A stretch of DNA of 64,000 nucleotides from Phycomyces blakesleeanus NRRL 1555(-) (taxonomy: Eukaryota > Mucoromycota > Mucoromycetes > Mucorales > Phycomycetaceae), in contig NW_017265158.1 of NCBI RefSeq assembly GCF_001638985.1, positions 186,001 through 250,000 on the forward strand, written 5' to 3'. Below are positions 55,400 to 64,000 of this stretch, piece after piece (the stretch's first letter is position 1; the number at the start of each line of letters is the position of its first letter). Position numbers and translations under genes: made by a program. Under the pieces are notes generated by a model. That model made no database searches and was not told the origin of the DNA. It saw only the letters and a program-made list of their open reading frames with translations.

Positions 55400-58349
55400 A
55401 ACACTAATAATAATAAATGTGTAGCCCATGAAGACACATGCGATACAATTAGTAGTGCTGTTTCTGAGCCTGTAAATCAAGAGGAAGATGGTTTTGAATT
55501 TGAACAGGAAGATGTTGAAATGAATTCTGAGCTTAGAAGTAAGAAAACTTATTTTATTACATTGATTTATTTGGGTCTAACATTCCGCTTTTGTAGACCT
55601 AAATGACACAAATGACATTTTGGATATACGGACAAGAAACCAACCTTTCTCTGAAACGGATTGCGTGTTTGGCCCTGAAGATAATGTCCAGTATACAAGT
55701 GACACTTACGAAGAAGAATATGAAGATGAATCCGATGTTGAGATGGACAATGATGAAGGTAGGTACACAGCTTTAGATAATATTATATCCTAGAAAATAG
55801 AGAGTTAATCAACGTTCTTTAAAAAAAATCAAATTAAAGATTCTTCGTTGGAATCAATCTCGGAATTGAATTTGATTCACCAATTCATTGTTATTTCGGT
55901 TGCTCTTTTTGTCTCGCTATACGTCGTGGATGAAGGAGCTGTAATCCTGATTGCCATAATCAACAAGATACTGCAGTTTTTGTTTGACCCATTCCGCCTT
56001 CCAGTGAGTGTTGCTGGCCTCAAACGTTTGGCTGGATTTGAAGCGTTGACAAGTGGTGTCAAGAAGTATGTTGCATGTAGCAAATGCCATGCCATATATG
56101 ATAATGAAGCCGCCCCTTTGTGTTGTACATCACCCAATTTTGGTAAAACCTCCTTGTGTGGCAACAGCTTGTTTAAGTCTGGTCCCGGGTCAAAAGCACC
56201 CAAAAAGACATATGTATTCCACTCCGTCAAGAAAGCCCTAAAGACGTTTTTTCAACGCCCGGATTTTGAAAACAACATCAACTCATGGAACCGCGGCCCG
56301 AAAATGGATAGCACTTTATTTGACATGTACGATGGTGCGATGTGGAATGAGATAGTAGACGTAGATGGTATACCTTTTGTTGACACCGAGCGATCACTCA
56401 TGCTCACGCTGAACATTGACTGGTTTCAGCCATTCGATGGTGTTACCTACTCCTGTGGTGCCATATATCTTGCAATCAATAATCTTCCACGCAGTGAGCG
56501 GTTCAAGAAGGAGAACGTGATTCTTGTTGGGTTAATGCCAGGGCCTAAAGAAGCAAGCACTTCTGACATAAATAACTATCTGAAACCGCTTGTGGATGAG
56601 TTGATGGAGCTGTACAAAGGTATTAAGATTAAGACTCACCAATGTCCAAATGGTACTTCTATCCGAGCAGCCCTTCTCATGGTTGCCTGTGATATACCTG
56701 CTGCAAGGAAAGTATGTGGGTTCACATCCCATACAAGTACAAATGCATGCCACAAGTGTAAGTGTCAATTTTCGAGGTTGGCTGGAACGAGTTCCGTTGA
56801 TTATTCTGGATTTGATTTCTCAAAGTGGCTCCTTCGCACTAAGAATGACAATCGTAAGGATGCAGAGATCTGGAGAAATGCAACCAAACCGACTGAGAGA
56901 CAGCGTCTTGAAGTTGCACATGGTGTTTGCTGGTCCGAACTGCATCGTCTTCAGTACTTTGACATTGTCCGCTGCACGATCATCGATCCCATGCACAATC
57001 TTTTCTTAGGCACTGCCAAAAGAATGCTGGAGAGATGGGTTGCGGATGGATTAATCAATGATAAAAAACTCGTTGCCATGCAAAAGGCTGTTGAGAAGGT
57101 AGTGTTGCCGCCCGATTACACGTCACTTGGGACAAAGATTGCCAAGGGATTTCCCTATATGAAGGCTGATGAGTGGAAGTCTTGGTGCCTTGTGTACTCT
57201 CCTGTGGTTCTAAGGGATGTGTTGCCGTTGCCAGAGTTCAAGAACTGGATAGAGTTTGTTAACGCATGCAGATACTTCACCAAGCCTAGTGTTTCTGAAG
57301 AAGACATTGAGAAAGGACACAAATGCTTAGAAGAATTCTGTAAAGGGTGTGAGACATTGTACGACCTGGACCTTCTCTCTCCCAACATGCACCTGCATCT
57401 GCACTTACGCCAAACAATGATTGACTTTGGGCCCGTCTATGGCTATTGGCTTTTCAGCTTTGAAAGGTACAATAGTGTTCTGAAAAATATCAAGACCAAT
57501 CGAAGAAACGGGTTCGAATCGACATTTATGAGACAGTTTATTGAAGAGTCGTGGAAGGGAGATTTTGTGCGTCGACTTCTGAAACCTATGCATGCACTTG
57601 CATGTTTTGAAATTTTCGATAAGTTCACCACCAACAACAACAACACCAACACCAACACTAACACCAACACCAACACCAACACCTACCTCTCTCACTCTTT
57701 CTCAATTTCTGAATATCTTGAAGCTTCACAGAATCTTTCAATGATAATTCGTGGAAACGAGCCCCTGCCACCATCCGCCTTGCCATTGAAAACAAGACCA
57801 TTATCATTTATGCCAAAACATGAATATGATTGTCTTGTAGGATACTATCAAGCTGCGTACAAGAATCCACAGATCTCAGGTTGCAAAGATGTAATTGATG
57901 ACTCACCTTTCGTCAATGACTGGATCGAAATGGTGAAGTCCGTTGATCTTCTTGGGCAAAGCTACAAAGGGTGCATTGGCACGAATGGCCGCGGATCATA
58001 CATACAAGCATATTTTACTGAACGAACTGGGTCGGAACATGCGTATGTTGGAGAGATTCAGTACCTTTTTGTTCACAATTTTAGACCAACTGTTTCTTCT
58101 CTAACATACAGAAATCCCCATAGTAGTCAGCATGTATTTGCATTTGTCAAATGGTTCAAATCCACTTTGGACAAAACAAGAGAATTAGAAGGAGTTGAGT
58201 TGTTACAGGATGAATTCTACAAGCAAGATTTTCAAAGCATCCTGCCAGTACATCGGATTCTCCTAACAGTTGCAATAGTAGATTACAAAACTACAAAAAA
58301 TGTCAACAAAAAACTCGCGATTCCTTTACCAAAAAAAATTTACTATTAA
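55131..58349 (+). CDS. CACTA-3 transposase (Tnp2-like), complete, 977 aa
   Basis: Exons 55131-55278, 55425-55538, 55597-55758 and 55840-58349, GT-AG, each junction phase 1, no stops. Residues 1-49: CRCSIC then TFKHHQEKDNH, a probable zinc module. Residues 50-141: acidic. Residues about 155-190: conserved hydrophobic segment. Candidate catalytic acids lie in NIDWFQPFDG (D335), ACDIPAARK (D426) and IIDPMHNLFLGT (D524). A CHKCKC cluster sits near 445, and MHLHLHLRQ...FSFERYN (about 658-686) is DUF4218-like. An Asn/Thr repeat (about 734-752) precedes a C-terminal domain (VDLLGQSYKG, HVFAFVKWF, PLPKKIYY). Family placement comes from motif memory; which acids are catalytic is inference. It is predicted to excise and insert the element through CACTG ends. 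Confidence 0.9.
55340..55410 (+). repeat. (AAT)n microsatellite in intron 1 of the CACTA-3 transposase
   Basis: About 16 ATA/AAT triplets in the intron between exon 1 and the acidic exon 2; absent from the other copies' first introns. Confidence 0.9.
57629..57686 (+). repeat. In-frame AAC/ACC repeat coding Asn-Thr
   Basis: Repeats of ACCAAC encode alternating Asn and Thr in a linker between the DUF4218-like part and the C-terminal domain of the CACTA-3 transposase. Paralogues have different low-complexity sequence here (Thr/Val or Ser-rich), so this is a tolerant linker. Confidence 0.9.
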
Positions 58350-58464
58350 TTCTCATACACACACTTACTTATATATTTATCCTCTATTATTATTTCCTTT
58401 AATCAATTCAATTTCAATTATTACTATTTGGCCCTACAACAGAACATAGTAAAAAAGAAAATGT

Positions 58465-59775
58465 TTATTCATCGTTGATTGCCCAACGAGGCAATGACTG
58501 GGACAGAGTGGCAGGAACAGAGCAAGGCAACAATGTTGCTGGATATCTGTTCATTCTTGGCTTTGTTCCCACGCCCGCATTTAACACGTGATGGGTACGA
58601 TCAATGTCGTCAACCATTGTCAACAATCTGTTGAACTGTATTTATTTTTATTAGTTCTTTATTTTTCTTGTTATAAAACTTATTTATTTATTCTAAATAT
58701 TATTTACCTCTTCACTTCTCCAAGTGGGGCGAGCCACATGCAAACACCGTCGTGGAAGATTGTCCACAATCTCAATATCCGACTCACCATCAGACATGGC
58801 ATCCTTCTGAAAGAGTTTGAGATAGGCCTTCTCAACAGGGTTTCCAGTCTTATATCCCATTGCAGCATCAATGGCTACCCAGTTGTCCATGTATGTCGAC
58901 TTGCGTCGGATAGACATCTGGTTATATAGATTATAGCTTGAGAAAATAGTAATATACCAATTAATTTTTTATATAGTATATACAAACCTGAAGAGTACGA
59001 CTGTTTGCTCTCCCCTTGCTGTTTTTCTTGGCCTTCTGCTCAGAAGACTCGTGAAAAGTACGATGACTGTGCTTGTACCTGTTCTTTATTTTATCACTTA
59101 TCACCCGTGGGTGAGTACCAGCTAGACGAGTCTGGGTGCTAATGTAGCTCTTCAAGTAGTTGATAACAGCTACGTTATCGCGGTGGTTAATCTTCTCGTT
59201 CAAGTTCCACTTCTTCTTACTCTCGTTCTCAGCAACAAGAGCAGGGTCGTCAGACTCGAACTTCCAGTCCCACAACTTTTCCGCGAAGATTTCCTAAATA
59301 CAGGTTGTTTAATAAGTTGTTGATACTAACATATATTAGTATTAATTACCGAGATAATGACAGAAACCTCGGCATCACTGAGGGAGGTCTGGGGGACATA
59401 GGATGGCATCAGAGATGGTCCTAGACTAGCCATACGAGTCTGATTGTTGGCATAGGCAGTTGCAAAGTCTGCAAATGCCGTATGTGTCTTTCCAGACGTG
59501 TCAACAACAACGCCCATCCTGTTTTTAAAGGCTGCCATGTTGCTATTGACAGCAGCAATGTCATCCTTGACACCGTTGATATTGTTGTTTACTTTGTTAA
59601 ACATTTCAACAATTTCCGCGTATTGCTGATCTTGGATAGTTGCGGATGAGAAACTGGGGGCAATTTCTCGAGGTCCAACACAGCCAGCCAAAACACGGTT
59701 TGCAGAGGTAGATATACTTGCAGATGCTTTTCCTTTTCCTTTACGGTCTGTTTTTCTGCTGCTATTGGAAGGCAT
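58465..59775 (-). CDS. CACTA-3 partner gene: coiled-coil / MSDGESD protein, 370 aa
   Basis: Minus-strand exons 59775-59350 (426 nt), 59293-58988 (306), 58917-58708 (210) and 58635-58465 (171); all GT-AG, phase 0, open. Exon 1: basic start (MPSNSSRKTDRKGKGKAS), then a helix (residues about 58-110, VNNNINGVKDDIAAVNSNM). Exon 2: LWDWKF and basic KIKNRYKHSHRTFHESSEQK. Exon 3: AMSDGESDIEI with RPTWRSEE at its end. Exon 4 ends LPRWAINDE. Exon number, phase and the exon 2 length of 306 are the same in CACTA-4 although the proteins differ widely, which argues for selection. The 3' end is 115 bp from the transposase stop. Function unproven; a TnpA-like DNA-binding partner is my inference. Confidence 0.8.
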
Positions 59776-61454
59776 TTTTTCTTTATTGTATTTTTATTAA
59801 AGTTTTATACATTAATAAATTATTAAAATAAAATAAATGTATGGGTTGAAATATATTTATTTTTGTTTAATCAAAGATATACATACAAAATAAGTTAATA
59901 TAAAGTAGATTTATGAAATAGCTGAGAAAAGGAAGGGATTATATATTATTTTCTATAAAATCCTTTATAACCTTGAACAACTTCTTTAATATTCAATATA
60001 GAACTTAGTGTTACAATATAATTTCGGACTATTCATTTTATTACTATTGTATTTTACTAGAGTCAATTCTCATCTAAACTGCCTTCTGTTTGAAAGCCCA
60101 CTTTTTTTTCTTCTTTTTCTTTATTTTTTTCTTATTTCTTTTTTTCCTGTTTCTTTTCCGCTTTATTTACTTTTATTCTTATTGATGTATTTGAGTTCAC
60201 ACCCTGGTAAGCAATTTGTTTTTATTATTCTACTGTTATATTTATTCTTAATGTTTTTTCTTTTATTATTATTGTGGTTGCTGATAGTATTACAAGTCTT
60301 TGCCATGTTGATTAATGGACAAGAACAAAAAGGTAAAACGCGGTTATTGTGTATGTGCTTCTTTATTAATTATTTTCTTTTTCTCTCCTCAGCTCATCAT
60401 AAAGACATACCAACAGCAGAAATTTATCCGGTAAGTCTGAATAATGTATTTATTTGTTTTATTCTTATATCTAATTTTGTTTATTTTCTATCTCTGTTAG
60501 TACTGCCAACATTTCTATGTACCTGATTGAATGGCTTGTCTTTGAAAACCGGTTTTCTTTGGTAAGTAATAAAGCCAAACTTTATTCCATAATCTTTACT
60601 AATGCGTTTTATTAAACCTTTCAGAACAACAGTCAATGTGCAATATGCCTGGTTCTGACGAAAGTACTGGTAAGTAACCATATTATTTAAATTAAAGAAA
60701 AATAAATATTTATATAATCTAATATAATTGAATAATTTTTTAGCCTTCTCTTACTAGTGAAATACCGTAAACACGCGTTTCTTTTTAGGATTCTATCGTA
60801 TTGGAAGTATTTATATATTATAATATATGAAAGGGTTTGTTATTATATTAATTATGTAGTAGCTTATATATTAGATTAGACTATATATTGTCAAGCCGTA
60901 CATATTATAAGCAAGAAGCTTTTTTTTTTTAAATAAAAACAATTTTTCCAAAACAATCCCTATAAAAATATTTGAAATGAAGTGCAAGAAGTATTGCAGT
61001 AGCATGGCATGTGTGAATCCTATAGTTTAGCCGTGCATAATTGTCCAATAAAAGTGTTTAGATTCGGAAGACAGTATACATAAATCCTGTTTCTTCTGTT
61101 AAATGATCCAATAGAATATCATTATTTCAGTAGACACTTTTCTCTGTAAAGTAATCCAATAGAATTCTACTATTTCAGTAGACAGTTTTCTATCAAAAAT
61201 AGATTTTTTATTAGAATCTCTGTTTCAAATCAAGTTTAATTTAATGTAACATCCAAAAAAAAATGCCATAATTTGATTATTCTCTCTGCGATTAAATAGT
61301 TTAAAAGAACCTTACATCTCTATATGGATCATTATAAGTTCAGAAGTTATATGGACAACTCACAGGTAACATAACATATTGCGAACGGAATCTATAAATG
61401 CCAAATTCCAGAATTTAATTATTCTGTCACTCAGAATTTCCCATACTATCGCAT
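59776..61454 (+). other. CACTA-3 third region: short exons with GT-AG borders
   Basis: Candidate plus-strand exons end at 60207 and span about 60291-60334, 60393-60430, 60501-60561 and 60625-60669, with GTAAG/GTAAA donors and CAG/TAG acceptors. In one phase the middle three read LQVFAMLINGQEQK, AHHKDIPTAEIYP and YCQHFYVPD followed by TGA. Upstream sequence is T-rich and would code a hydrophobic leader, but no reliable start exists. The same layout in five copies suggests a real small transcript. 60770-61454 is AT-rich 3' subterminal DNA. Confidence 0.4.
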
Positions 61455-62249
61455 ATGTGTAGAAATCTAATTCCCCAGTGTAGCATCATCCAACCCACAT
61501 CTTCCTCCAAAGGGTAACGAACCTCTCCCTCCTTCAACTTTTCTTCTTCAGCTAAAAAAATCATCACTGATGGATGAAACTGACTATGCCCATCTGCTTC
61601 AGCACTACAAAACATTCTATGATCTTCCCGACCTTGTCAGTTACCAATATGCCATGCTCACAAACTCCTTTGTTGACAATGAAATCACAAAGTTGAAGTT
61701 CATTGACTTACTTGGTCAACAGTACCGTGGTAAAAACGGTTCAGCTAGTTGTGGTTCTCTTGTCCACGTAATGTTTGTTGGTAGTGACGGTAGAAATACC
61801 CTAGCCTATGCTGGACAAATACAGTATCTCTTCACATACTCCTTTACACACCCTTCTAACAGCAATATCCACCTGACTCGCATGGTTCATGATCATCGAC
61901 ATGTATTCGCATATATCAAGTGGTTTAATACTTCCTCTGATAGATCGCGTGAGGATGACGGTCTTGAGTTTTGTCTCCCTACCTTCTCCCCCAATAGTCG
62001 CCATTGCATTGTACCTGTGCACCGCATCTTTTTAGAGATTGCTACAGCCAGGATTACTACAAGTAGAAATGTTAGTAAGATGTTAGTAATTGCTTTGCCA
62101 AAAAAGCTTTATGCTTAAAATAAAAAAAACCCCACTTGAATTTCCTTTTCTTATACAAAAAAAAACAGAACAAATTCCCTATATATATTGATAGTATTGT
62201 GTATGTAAAAAGTAATCGTAGATAAAAAGAGAGAAACATTTTTTTTTAT

Positions 62250-63433
62250 TTAGAGCCCATCTCTAAGAGCCCACCAAGGAAAATTGGGGCTAATGTTATC
62301 CGGGACTGCTGAGTTGGACACACTAGTAGTGATCCTACGGATCCTTTGATTAGCACTTGACCCCATGGCCTGGACAGCATAAGTGTCAACAAGTGCAATG
62401 AAATGGTTGCACTGAAATACATTCGTTAATAATTCACTCAATATAATAATACACTAATACAAACATATTACTCCAAATTAATCTACCTCATCGCTTCTCC
62501 AGCCTGGTTGTACAATATGAATGACATGTTTTATGCCATCCTCATCCATTTCATCGGCAGACTCTCCATCTGACATTACTGCTTTTTGGAGAGTGTTGGC
62601 ACAGTCTCTGAGCATTACAAGATCAATTGCCTCCTTATTGTCTTTGTAGGCCAGTACACGGCAACACTCATTCTAGTAATAAGTTTTGTTAATTTGTTAT
62701 TTTTATTTTTAATTTTCAACTATAAACTATATATATTAGCATAATACTCACATCATCTGCACGGGCTGCTCTTTGTGTAAGAGCGTTTGTTTCCACTATC
62801 TCATCATCAGACATTCTCTCATGACGGGTTCTACTAGTGAAGTTGGTGTGCAACCTCTTTCGGAGGTCACTCTGTCTCATACTAGAGGAACCAAACATGT
62901 GCTCAAGGTTAAAAAGAAGTCTCTTGGCTATCTCCCTGTTGGGAGATTTGTTGAAAGCAACATTTGTATCCCATCTGGGCTTGAGGTTGTTGGCCAGGAT
63001 ATTTTCTGGCGTTCTCAAGCTAAGCTTGGGTTTTCACATAAGGTTGTGAATATGTGCCTGATAAATAAATCATGAGAAAATGAATTGATAAAATATTTTA
63101 TAATATGTTACTCACATAAACTGCATTAGATTCTTCACGGGTAGGCTCATGGTTGGAGATGACAACAGGTGCAGCAACAGTGAGTTCAGCTCTCACAGGA
63201 GCAGCAAGGGGAGTTCTGGCCAAACTATCTATGGCACTGATGGTTTTGGTGCTGGTGGTGGCAAGAACGCCAATTCTGCCATTCATGTTGGTCAGAGTTT
63301 GCTCAACATTGCCGATCTGTTCTTTTACGGTAGACATATCAGCTCTCACAGTAGAAAGTATTTCCATAAGCTGCTGATTGGTAATCTCAACAGGACGAAG
63401 GGCAATTGCGCGTTCACGTCTTGTGTTAGTCAT
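62250..63433 (-). CDS. CACTA-2 partner gene: coiled-coil / MSDGESD protein, 312 aa
   Basis: Minus-strand exons 63433-63116 (318 nt), 63024-62752 (273), 62672-62487 (186) and 62411-62250 (162), all phase 0. Starts MTNTRRERAIALRP, with a heptad-like helix (ILSTVRADMSTVKEQIGNVE). Exon 2 is basic (NREIAKRL, RQSDLRKRL), exon 3 ends MSDGESADEMD ... PGWRSDE, and exon 4 stops after RWALRDGL with TAA. The exon 2 acceptor (AAG before 63024) is the only one nearby that keeps the frame, so it is inferred. Compared with CACTA-1 it carries a 10-residue longer exon 1 (APVRAELTVA region). 131 bp separate its stop from that of the transposase. Confidence 0.75.
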
Positions 63434-63849
63434 TGTCTACAGAATATAATAAAATGAAAGGTTATAATGATTAGTTTCAGATTATATTATTATTATTGCT
63501 GTCATTCTACAATTAAATTTATGTAAATTTAATTAAAAATAAATCGTATCAAGTTTACATACTTGAATTGTTAGAACAAGTGTATTGATTTGGGAGTATA
63601 AGTGTAGTAAGTAGCAAGAGAGTAAGAGCAAGGGAAAGTGTATTATATGAAAGGTATAATTATTATATATATTCAAAATATATTTGATATATGAATCTCT
63701 ATTAATACTTCTTGTAATGACTGAGATGTAAATCGGCTTTCATATTGCTTTGGGACTTGATGAAATCATTTTAGTCTTTTGTTTTAAACACACTTTTTTC
63801 TTTTTTTTTTAAGATTTTTTTTTTACTTTTTTTATTTGTTTTTTGTTAT

Positions 63850-64000
63850 TTCCCTCTTTTCTCTCTCTTTTCAATTCTTGTTATATTTGCAAATTTTTCT
63901 GGTAAGATTGTTTTTGGTTCAAAATACTTCTTTACAAAGAACAAAAGAATTAATTTTTTTGTCTGTCATAGGTATTCTCTGTTTCTCTCTCTTCACTCTT
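63850..64000 (+). other. CACTA-2 third region, start only
   Basis: GTAAGA donor at about 63901 and TAG acceptor at 63971, followed by an exon-like segment running off the window. The matching minus-strand signals are in CACTA-1 (9300-9400). Confidence 0.35.

Larger units (their letters stand above)
54878..61480 (+). mobile_element. CACTA-3: intact CACTA-type transposon nested in CACTA-2, TSD TAG
   Basis: 6,603 bp. The left end reads CACTGCAAAAACAGATCAAT. The right end on the opposite strand reads CACTGGGGAATTAGATTTCT; both contain a CATATG-type motif about 25 bp in. TAG at 54875-54877 and 61481-61483 is a perfect 3-bp TSD, the length typical of CACTA elements, and CACTA-1 supplies the empty site. 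All transposase and partner-gene exons are open. It differs strongly from its host in protein sequence, so it is a separate lineage and not a recent self-copy. Confidence 0.95.
52401..62118 (+). pseudogene. CACTA-2 transposase, split by CACTA-3
   Basis: Exons 52401-52527, 52631-52663, 52732-52941 and 53009-54877, resuming at 61484-62118 after CACTA-3 and its TSD. The two parts of exon 4 are in the same frame (2,874 nt in total), so insertion is the only visible lesion. Exon 1 has CHCTRC and RTAQRHNKR; exon 3 is acidic (DDNDSDDNGEEDT). Exon 4 has NIDWFQPFDG, ACDIPAARK, CACYKC, IDPMHNLFLGT and HLHLRETIRDFGPVYGYWLFGFERYN, a Tnp2 core followed by a DUF4218-like part. The detached 3' piece encodes the C-terminal domain from MDETDYAHLLQHY to LPKKLYA. 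It gives the reference codons (CGA) at both TGA sites of CACTA-1. Confidence 0.9.
52145..64000 (+). mobile_element. CACTA-2: CACTA-type transposon, host of CACTA-3
   Basis: Starts CACTGGAAAAATAAGGAC at the end of LTR-A6 and is a close inverted match to CACTA-1 throughout its visible length. Its 3' terminus lies beyond the window: position 64000 corresponds to about 9281 in CACTA-1. CACTA-3 (54878-61480) interrupts its transposase. Both of its identifiable genes would be open without that insertion. Confidence 0.92.

Noticed and set aside
60008..60526. 172-codon hydrophobic ORF in CACTA-3
   Set aside because: It runs through strong GT-AG introns of the tiny-exon region; the hydrophobicity comes from T-rich intron sequence.
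1..64000. CRISPR array, bacterial or viral origin, Helitron or Maverick
   Set aside because: No regularly spaced repeats; introns and nuclear tRNAs indicate a eukaryote; no Rep/helicase or PolB-type frames seen.
1..64000. Centromeric region
   Set aside because: Retroelement density and AT content would fit, but no centromere-specific sequence or satellite can be shown from sequence alone.

Overview
This looks like a repeat-dense, AT-rich nuclear segment of an early-diverging fungus, most likely Mucoromycota/Mucorales; this is inference from element types, short GT-AG introns and tRNAs, not from a marker gene. I found no host protein gene in 64 kb. The only host genes I can support are four tRNA genes: Lys-CTT, Glu-CTC, Gln-CTG, and Tyr-GTA with a 9-nt intron. 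Everything else is layered transposons and their remains. Element names and LTR family letters below are local labels.

The main content is one family of CACTA-type (Tnp2-like) DNA transposons, present in six copies: CACTA-0 (1-2090, minus, cut by the window edge), CACTA-1 (7335-14514, minus), CACTA-5 (26711-34654, minus), CACTA-4 (37211-43991, plus), CACTA-2 (52145 to beyond 64000, plus) and CACTA-3 (54878-61480, plus, nested inside the CACTA-2 transposase). They share one plan: a CACTG terminus; a four-exon transposase (CxCxxC mini-exon, acidic exons, large Tnp2/DUF4218-like exon); a convergent four-exon partner gene with a predicted coiled coil and a conserved MSDGESD...W-R-[ST]-[DE]-E signature; and a third region of tiny GT-AG exons. 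CACTA-3 has all reading frames open and a 3-bp TSD (TAG). CACTA-5 has a TSD (ATA) and an empty site that can be checked against another LTR copy in the window.

Around them lie a 5'-truncated chromovirus pol with a chromodomain (2278-4305); a degenerate minus-strand Ty3-like element with both LTRs (14977-22992); a Ty3-like gag with its 5' LTR (35623-37210); a Crypton-type tyrosine recombinase element inside a solo LTR (47350-50910); a Tc1-like element inside another LTR (45696-47042); and about 20 solo, nested or partial LTRs in eight families, several with clean 5-bp TSDs.

Layout. 1-5534: CACTA-0, chromovirus, head-to-head LTR-I pair. 5876-7334: tRNA-Lys and LTR cluster. 7335-14514: CACTA-1. 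14977-24652: Ty3-D and LTR-C1. 24663-26060: tRNA-Glu and tRNA-Gln with LTRs A and H. 26065-35439: LTR-C2 split by LTR-I3 and CACTA-5. 35466-43991: Ty3-G gag split by CACTA-4. 44126-47147: tRNA-Tyr in a mirror image of the 25-kb cluster, plus the Tc1 element. 47148-52144: LTR-A copies holding the Crypton and LTR-B3. 52145-64000: CACTA-2 with CACTA-3 inside.

Three points stand out: the three-gene CACTA architecture; LTR families at fixed distances from tRNA ends (LTR-A 32 bp downstream twice, LTR-H about 41 bp upstream twice); and premature stops in the decayed elements that mostly fit single C-to-T changes (CGA to TGA, CAR to TAR), two of them confirmed as CpG-to-TpG by an intact paralogue.
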